From Paenibacillus sp. FJAT-29882 (GTDB lineage: Bacteria; Bacillota; Bacilli; Bacillales; DSM-1321), in the NCBI RefSeq assembly GCF_001510645.1, contig NZ_LMVB01000004.1, positions 53,427-117,426 of the forward strand: 64,000 bases of DNA, read 5' to 3'. This document shows, in pieces, positions 59,912 to 64,000 of this stretch. The notes under the pieces are model-generated. The model searched no databases. It was given only the letters and a program-made list of their open reading frames with translations, and had not been told where the DNA came from. Position numbers and translations under genes: made by a program. Within the stretch, counting starts at the first letter, position 1. Every line of letters begins with the position of its first letter.

Positions 59912-61165
59912 ATGTTAAATTTATTTAAGAATTTTAATTTTATGAAACTTTTTTTAGGTAGATTCATAACAAACATTGGAGATAGTATATATTATGTAGC
60001 AGCAATGTGGTTAGTTTATGAGTTGGGAGGATCAGCATTTTACAGTGGTTTAGCTGGTTTTCTAATATTAATTCCGAATGCATTCCAATTTCTTTTTGGA
60101 CCAATTGTCGATAAACATTCTGTAAAGTCTATACTCGTTATTTCTCAAGTAATTCAAGCAATACTAGTCTCCATAATACCTATATTATATTATTATGAAT
60201 TACTTTCTGTAACACTAATTTTAATAATTATGCCGATAATTTCAATAGTAAACCAATTTGCATATCCTGCAAGTCAAGCTATTATTCCAAAGGTGATTCC
60301 TAGAGATCATTTAGTCAAAGGTAACTCGTTAATGTCAATTGCTTATCAAGGAGTAGATATGGCATTCAATGCTATATCTGGGATTCTAATAGGGCTTGTT
60401 GGAATAATATATCTGTACATGATTGACACCATGACATTTATAATTTGCAGTATTTTATTTTTTCTTATAAAAATTCCTAAAGACGAAAAAAGTGAAGTAT
60501 CAGAGGAGAGTAGTGAAATAAAAGAGAGGGTTAAATTGTATTTTAAAGAACTAAAGGAAGGAATAAGGTTCTGCTTTGATACAATTGTAAGTAAATTTTT
60601 TATTCAGAATATCATAGCTAATTTTGTATTAGGAGCAATGATGGCTATTTTACCGGCATACGCAGACCTAAGAGGCGGTCCTGAAGTATACGGGTTATTA
60701 CTAGGTGTTTTTTCTGCAGGAATTTTAACTGGTTCTTTTTTAGCACCATTTTTAGAAAAGGTTAAATTAGGTTATCTTCTTAGTGTTTCTTTCTTTATAG
60801 GATCGATAATGTGGACTTCCTCGGCTTTAATCGGTAATAACGTTTTAAGTATAGCTATATTTGGTCTTGCATCTGTCCCAATTGGCATTACTAACGTCGT
60901 TCTCTTTTCTACTTTGCAAAATATAATACCTGAGAAATTAATGGGGCGTGTCCTATCAGTAATCATGAGTATAGGTAGTTGCTCTATGCCAATAGGTTCT
61001 CTATTGGGCGGGATTCTAAGTCCTATTATAGGAATAAAATTATTAATGGCTCTTTGTGGTAGCGGATTTTTAATTGTTTCTATTTATATTTTAGTGAATT
61101 CAGAAGTAAGGAGGTTACCATCATCTAAAAATCTAAAACCAACTAATTTTCGAATTTCTGTTTAG
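59912..61165 (+). CDS. MFS drug/peptide exporter
   Basis: A 417-residue membrane protein with about 12 spans. ATG at 59912 follows GGGGG and places the first span correctly (FLGRFITNIGDSIYYVAAMW). The frame open further upstream has no membrane topology and overlaps the regulator. SVKSILVISQVIQ-type loops and a large central basic loop (IKERVKLYFKELKEGIRF) place it in the macrolide/enterobactin-exporter-like MFS group. Its place at the end of the cluster suggests export of the peptide or self-resistance. Confidence 0.85.
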   Translation: MLNLFKNFNFMKLFLGRFITNIGDSIYYVAAMWLVYELGGSAFYSGLAGFLILIPNAFQFLFGPIVDKHSVKSILVISQVIQAILVSIIPILYYYELLSVTLILIIMPIISIVNQFAYPASQAIIPKVIPRDHLVKGNSLMSIAYQGVDMAFNAISGILIGLVGIIYLYMIDTMTFIICSILFFLIKIPKDEKSEVSEESSEIKERVKLYFKELKEGIRFCFDTIVSKFFIQNIIANFVLGAMMAILPAYADLRGGPEVYGLLLGVFSAGILTGSFLAPFLEKVKLGYLLSVSFFIGSIMWTSSALIGNNVLSIAIFGLASVPIGITNVVLFSTLQNIIPEKLMGRVLSVIMSIGSCSMPIGSLLGGILSPIIGIKLLMALCGSGFLIVSIYILVNSEVRRLPSSKNLKPTNFRISV

Positions 61166-61266
61166 TATCTTCTTTAGCATATATAAGAATTAGCTTGTTC
61201 ACGCACGAGAAAGTTAAATAGCGTAAATATATAGAGAGTATACAAAGTAGTTCATCTGAACTCCTC

Positions 61267-61306
61267 GGGCTGTCGAGAAACCTCTCGGCAGCCCTTATTT
61301 TTTCTT
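61267..61306 (+). terminator. Terminator of the peptide cluster
   Basis: GGGCTGTCGAGA (61267-61278) pairs with TCTCGGCAGCCC (61283-61294) with one G-T pair and a four-base loop, followed by TTATTTTTTC. Confidence 0.85.
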
Positions 61307-61346
61307 TTCTCTTCATACATTAACCGCGTTAATACGAAATAATTAA

Positions 61347-61544
61347 ATGATCATATTAAGATTGGTGATTCCTATATTTAATACGCGTGACCATACACAA
61401 AACGAAGTCGAATTTGTTCTTCTTGACGATTTAGTCACTGAAAATCATCTACTACGAAATATTTATACATATATAAATTTCTCATTCATCCTAGAAAAAG
61501 TACACCACTATTACTCTGAAAATAACGGAAGACCTTCATTTTAA
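61347..61544 (+). pseudogene. N-terminal fragment of an IS1182-family transposase
   Basis: The frame contains EFVLLDDLVTENHLLRNIYT and INFSFILEKVHHYYSENNGR followed by PSF and a stop. This matches the start of IS1182-type transposases (EDHLLRKI... FIYDLVRPLYSENNGRPS). Only about 65 residues remain and none of the catalytic core. No inverted repeats were identified. Confidence 0.7.
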
Positions 61545-61571
61545 AGTAACATAAATCCCCACCAACAAACA

Positions 61572-61621
61572 CGAACATTTATTCCTTTTTAGTTGCTTCC
61601 GAACATTCGTTCCTGTATAAT
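61572..61621 (+). promoter_or_regulatory. SOS-regulated promoter with two LexA boxes
   Basis: TTGCTT (61593-61598), 17 nt and TATAAT (61616-61621) form a near-consensus promoter. CGAACATTCGTTCC (61600-61613) fits the Bacillus LexA/DinR box and lies between the two hexamers. A weaker box, CGAACATTTATTCC, is at 61572-61585. DNA damage should therefore induce the yolD-uvrX unit. Confidence 0.8.
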
Positions 61622-61650
61622 TCATTTTATCATTAAAAGGAGTGATAATA

Positions 61651-61707
61651 ATGATAAAAGATAGAGGTACAATTAAATTTACATTAAATGTCAAAAGGTT
61701 AATTTAA
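61651..61707 (+). CDS. Truncated YolD-like peptide
   Basis: ATG after AAAGGAG opens 18 codons (MIKDRGTIKFTLNVKRLI). The start is a copy of the YolD N-terminus (MIRDRGCIKW in the gene at 61776). It is probably a duplicated and truncated yolD 5' end; a leader-peptide role is possible. Confidence 0.45.
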   Translation: MIKDRGTIKFTLNVKRLI

Positions 61708-61775
61708 AACAAAGTTTTTGCAAGTACTTTTATATAATGTTACACAAAATATAAGGGAAAAGTAGGTGTTTTAAA

Positions 61776-62105
61776 GTGATTCGTGACAGAGGCTGTATTA
61801 AGTGGGTTTCAATGATGTTACCAGAACATGTGCAGAGTTTAAAAAATGCTCTTATAGATGAAGAACGCGTAAAACAACCGTTACTCGATGAACAGGAAAT
61901 TTCAGAAATAGAAATACTTATATGTGAGGCAATGGAATTTAATACACTAATTACTTTTAAAATTTATAATAACGGTTTTACTCAACTAATTACAGGTACT
62001 ACGCATTACATTAACCATTTGAAAAGCCAGATCATTTTTCAAGATGAAGATGGGTATTTTCATCATATTTTATTTAATAAAATAATCAGCGTTCAAGAAG
62101 CATAA
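61776..62105 (+). CDS. YolD-like protein
   Basis: A 109-residue YolD-family protein with a GTG start and GTAGGTG binding site. It begins with the typical DRGCIKW and MMLPEHVQ and continues as a small beta-rich fold (ISEIEILICEAMEFNTLITF). YolD-like proteins are routinely encoded just before Y-family polymerases on Bacillus plasmids and prophages and are thought to help or control them. Thirteen bases separate it from uvrX, so one SOS-induced transcript is expected. Confidence 0.8.
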   Translation: MIRDRGCIKWVSMMLPEHVQSLKNALIDEERVKQPLLDEQEISEIEILICEAMEFNTLITFKIYNNGFTQLITGTTHYINHLKSQIIFQDEDGYFHHILFNKIISVQEA

Positions 62106-62118
62106 TGGAGGTCTTGAA

Positions 62119-63384
62119 ATGATAGACTATAGCCAGTTTCCTGATCGTAAAATTCTTTGTGTGGATATGAAAAGCTTCTACGCCAGTTGTGCTGCTGTGA
62201 TGCTTGGACTTGATCCAATGACTTGCTATCTTGCTGTGGTCGGTAGCACCGACCGGCAAGGCAGTGTAGTATTGGCGGCTTCACCGAAAATGAAGAAAGA
62301 TTTTAAAATTAAAACTGGATCACGTCTGTTCGAAATACCCGATGATCCACGGATTGCTGTGGTAGACCCTTCGATGGGAACTTTTATAAAAGTCTCGACT
62401 GAAATCACAAAACTCTTTTACCGCTATGCACCCCCAAACGCTGTACACACATATTCAGTTGATGAGTCCTTCATTTCCGTAAATGGTTTAGAAAAGATAT
62501 GGGGAGATCCTAGAACTATTGCTGAACTTATCCAATTAGATATCCTAAAGGACTTTGGATTAAATTGCACCGTTGGAATAGGCCCTAATATGTTAATGGC
62601 AAAATTAGCCCTAGATCTAGAATCGAAAAAAGCACCAAATGGCATTGCAACTTGGACTTATGATGATATTCCTTCAAAACTGTGGCCTATCCACCCTCTG
62701 TCCGAAATGTGGGGTATCGGAAGACGTGTTGAAAAAACTCTTAATAACATGGGTATTTTTAGTGTGGGAGGTCTTGCAAATTATCCTCTTGAGCTTTTGG
62801 AGAAAAAATTTGGGATTATAGGAAACCAGCTATTTCACCACGCCTGGGGGATAGACCTTTCCGAAATAGGAGCGCCTATATTGAAGGGGCAAGTTAGTTT
62901 TGGAAAGAGCCAAGTTTTAATGAGGGACTATAAGGAAGAACACGAGGTTAAAGCTGTAGTATTAGAAATGTGTGAAGAGGTTGCTAAGAGAGCAAGGGAT
63001 AAAAGAAAAGCCGGTAGAACAATCAGTTTCGGTTTAAGTTATTCCAAAGATGAATTTGGCAGTGGATTCCATCGTTCAAGGACTATTGCAAATCCAACAA
63101 ACGTTACCATGGAAATATACAATGTTTGCTTACAACTCATGAAAGAAAGCTATCGAGGGAACACCGTGAGGCAGGTATCCATATCAATTAGCAACTTGGT
63201 TGATGATTATGATATGCAATTAGATTTATTTGATGTAGACGGATGGAAAAAAAGAGAACTTGGCTATGTTGTAGACAAGATTAGAAATAAATATGGTCCT
63301 GCAGCACTATTAAGAGCTGTTTCATACACTTCAGCCGGAACTGCGTTACATCGAAGCAGGTTGGTTGGTGGACATAAAAAATAG
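62119..63384 (+). CDS. uvrX: UV-damage repair Y-family DNA polymerase
   Basis: A 421-residue ImpB/MucB/SamB-type translesion polymerase that copies past damaged bases. It has the catalytic start ILCVDMKSFYASCAAV, the second acidic motif YSVDESFISV, and the helix-hairpin-helix region GIGRRVEKTLNNMGIFSVG. A little-finger domain (SFGKSQVLMRDYKEE, TISFGLSYS) follows. The length matches SP-beta UvrX and plasmid homologues, and the protein ends normally (LVGGHKK). ATG follows GGAGGTC. Expression is predicted from the LexA-controlled promoter at 61593. Confidence 0.92.
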   Translation: MIDYSQFPDRKILCVDMKSFYASCAAVMLGLDPMTCYLAVVGSTDRQGSVVLAASPKMKKDFKIKTGSRLFEIPDDPRIAVVDPSMGTFIKVSTEITKLFYRYAPPNAVHTYSVDESFISVNGLEKIWGDPRTIAELIQLDILKDFGLNCTVGIGPNMLMAKLALDLESKKAPNGIATWTYDDIPSKLWPIHPLSEMWGIGRRVEKTLNNMGIFSVGGLANYPLELLEKKFGIIGNQLFHHAWGIDLSEIGAPILKGQVSFGKSQVLMRDYKEEHEVKAVVLEMCEEVAKRARDKRKAGRTISFGLSYSKDEFGSGFHRSRTIANPTNVTMEIYNVCLQLMKESYRGNTVRQVSISISNLVDDYDMQLDLFDVDGWKKRELGYVVDKIRNKYGPAALLRAVSYTSAGTALHRSRLVGGHKK

Positions 63385-63849
63385 CGCCAGCGTTTTGAAC
63401 AGCCAGCATATAGTGATAAATACAGAACGGAAGCGAGTGTTTACGCAAAGTTGAGTCAACCTGCTGCTCTTTCGCTTTGGCCATCTGTATCAGATACATA
63501 TTCTTGTACAACAAAAAGTTGCACAAATACAACATATCTTGGTACTGCTTCTACTAGTGGAATTAAATTACTTAAGCATAGTGAAAGCACGAATCTTCTA
63601 AGATGGTCTGTAAATCATAGTGTTGGTATTCCCAAAATGACGGCCCCAGCAATTGATTATACTTTTCTTGCGCAACTTACTAATAAGACATTTATCGCTA
63701 CTGGGCAGCATGATAAGGCACCAAGTCATGAATTTTGGATGAATTACCCATCAGGAAGTAAAAAAATATACTCTCATGAAGTAACTAGTGAAATTGATTT
63801 CTTGAATTTGTTTGGTGTTATACAGGCATCATGGAGTTTTGAGATGTAA
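63385..63849 (+). pseudogene. 5'-truncated DUF3238-like gene fused up to the uvrX stop codon
   Basis: An open frame begins directly after, and in the same frame as, the uvrX TAG and runs 154 codons. It reads RFEQPAYSDKYRTEASVY, later VGIPKMTAPAIDYTF, then FIATGQHDKAPSHEFWM and FLNLFG, the order seen in the C-terminal part of DUF3238 proteins. The N-terminal part and a start with a binding site are missing; the TTG at 63451 has none. A recombination event probably joined the two genes. Family assignment is from memory of motif pattern. Confidence 0.45.
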
Positions 63850-63922
63850 AAAGGTTCAATTTATTGAATTTTTCACCAATATTAATGTAATCCTTTCAAA
63901 ACTGCAACAATAGCTCCTCTTT

Positions 63923-63966
63923 ACAAGCGGCTGTCCTTATTGAAGGTGTAGCCGCTTGTTTTGTTT
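63923..63966 (+). terminator. Terminator after the uvrX region
   Basis: ACAAGCGGCT (63923-63932) and AGCCGCTTGT (63950-63959) form a perfect stem followed by TTTGTTTTT. Confidence 0.85.
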
Positions 63967-64000
63967 TTATGATTATTAAATAATCATCATTTTTATAACG

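Overview
The window is low-G+C DNA from an endospore-forming Firmicute, most likely a Bacillus (Bacillus cereus group or a close relative). This rests on a YjcZ-type sporulation protein at the left edge, S-layer-homology (SLH) surface proteins, strong AGGAGG ribosome binding sites, frequent GTG/TTG starts, Bacillus-type LexA boxes and a YolD/UvrX pair. It looks like a large plasmid or another accessory region, because it carries an orphan holA, a relic of a conjugation ATPase, a DUF1173-like gene, many small unknown genes and decayed mobile elements. No rRNA, tRNA or CRISPR array was recognised.

Region 1 (1-7.4 kb): an SLH protein and a giant PKD-repeat secreted protein form a two-gene surface operon. 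Region 2 (7.4-24.4 kb): small, mostly unknown plasmid-type genes. They include two paralogous proteins, a double winged-helix regulator, orphan DNA polymerase III delta (holA), an orphan DndC-like PAPS-reductase-fold protein, a TPR-type (RNPP-like) regulator, a GNAT acetyltransferase and a DUF1173-like protein. Many genes here are preceded by a perfect hairpin plus T-run placed between promoter and ribosome binding site, so attenuated leaders look like a recurrent design. One leader of about 110 nt is present twice within a 240-bp direct repeat. Region 3 (24.5-26.6 kb): a secreted bifunctional peptidoglycan hydrolase and a membrane protein.

Region 4 (26.9-36.4 kb): an array of secreted proteins with very different bodies (RCC1 propeller, DUF6273-like/FN3, BspA-type leucine-rich repeats). 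Four of them end in the same roughly 80-100 residue C-terminal domain terminating in an F-x-F motif. The units are separated by near-identical spacers, and a 14-codon relic of the tail lies in front. One SLH protein sits inside the array. The last member has its signal peptide put out of frame by an extra AC dinucleotide.

Region 5 (37.3-61.3 kb): a complete-looking nonribosomal peptide locus. It has four synthetase proteins (C-A-T-E; A-T-C-A-T; C-A-T-C-A-T; C-A-T), a Sfp-type phosphopantetheinyl transferase, a stand-alone thioesterase, a threonine-deaminase-like PLP enzyme, a winged-helix regulator and an MFS exporter. Six adenylation domains are present; three have branched-aliphatic-like pockets, one is ornithine/lysine-like, one is D-aromatic/hydrophobic-like and one is unassigned. 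No cis thioesterase is present and one internal protein starts without a condensation domain, so the order of assembly cannot be read from gene order. Near-identical 2.5-kb and 1.05-kb internal repeats indicate recent module duplication or conversion.

Region 6 (61.3-64 kb): an IS1182-like transposase fragment, then an SOS-controlled yolD-uvrX unit whose uvrX stop codon abuts a 5'-truncated DUF3238-like gene.
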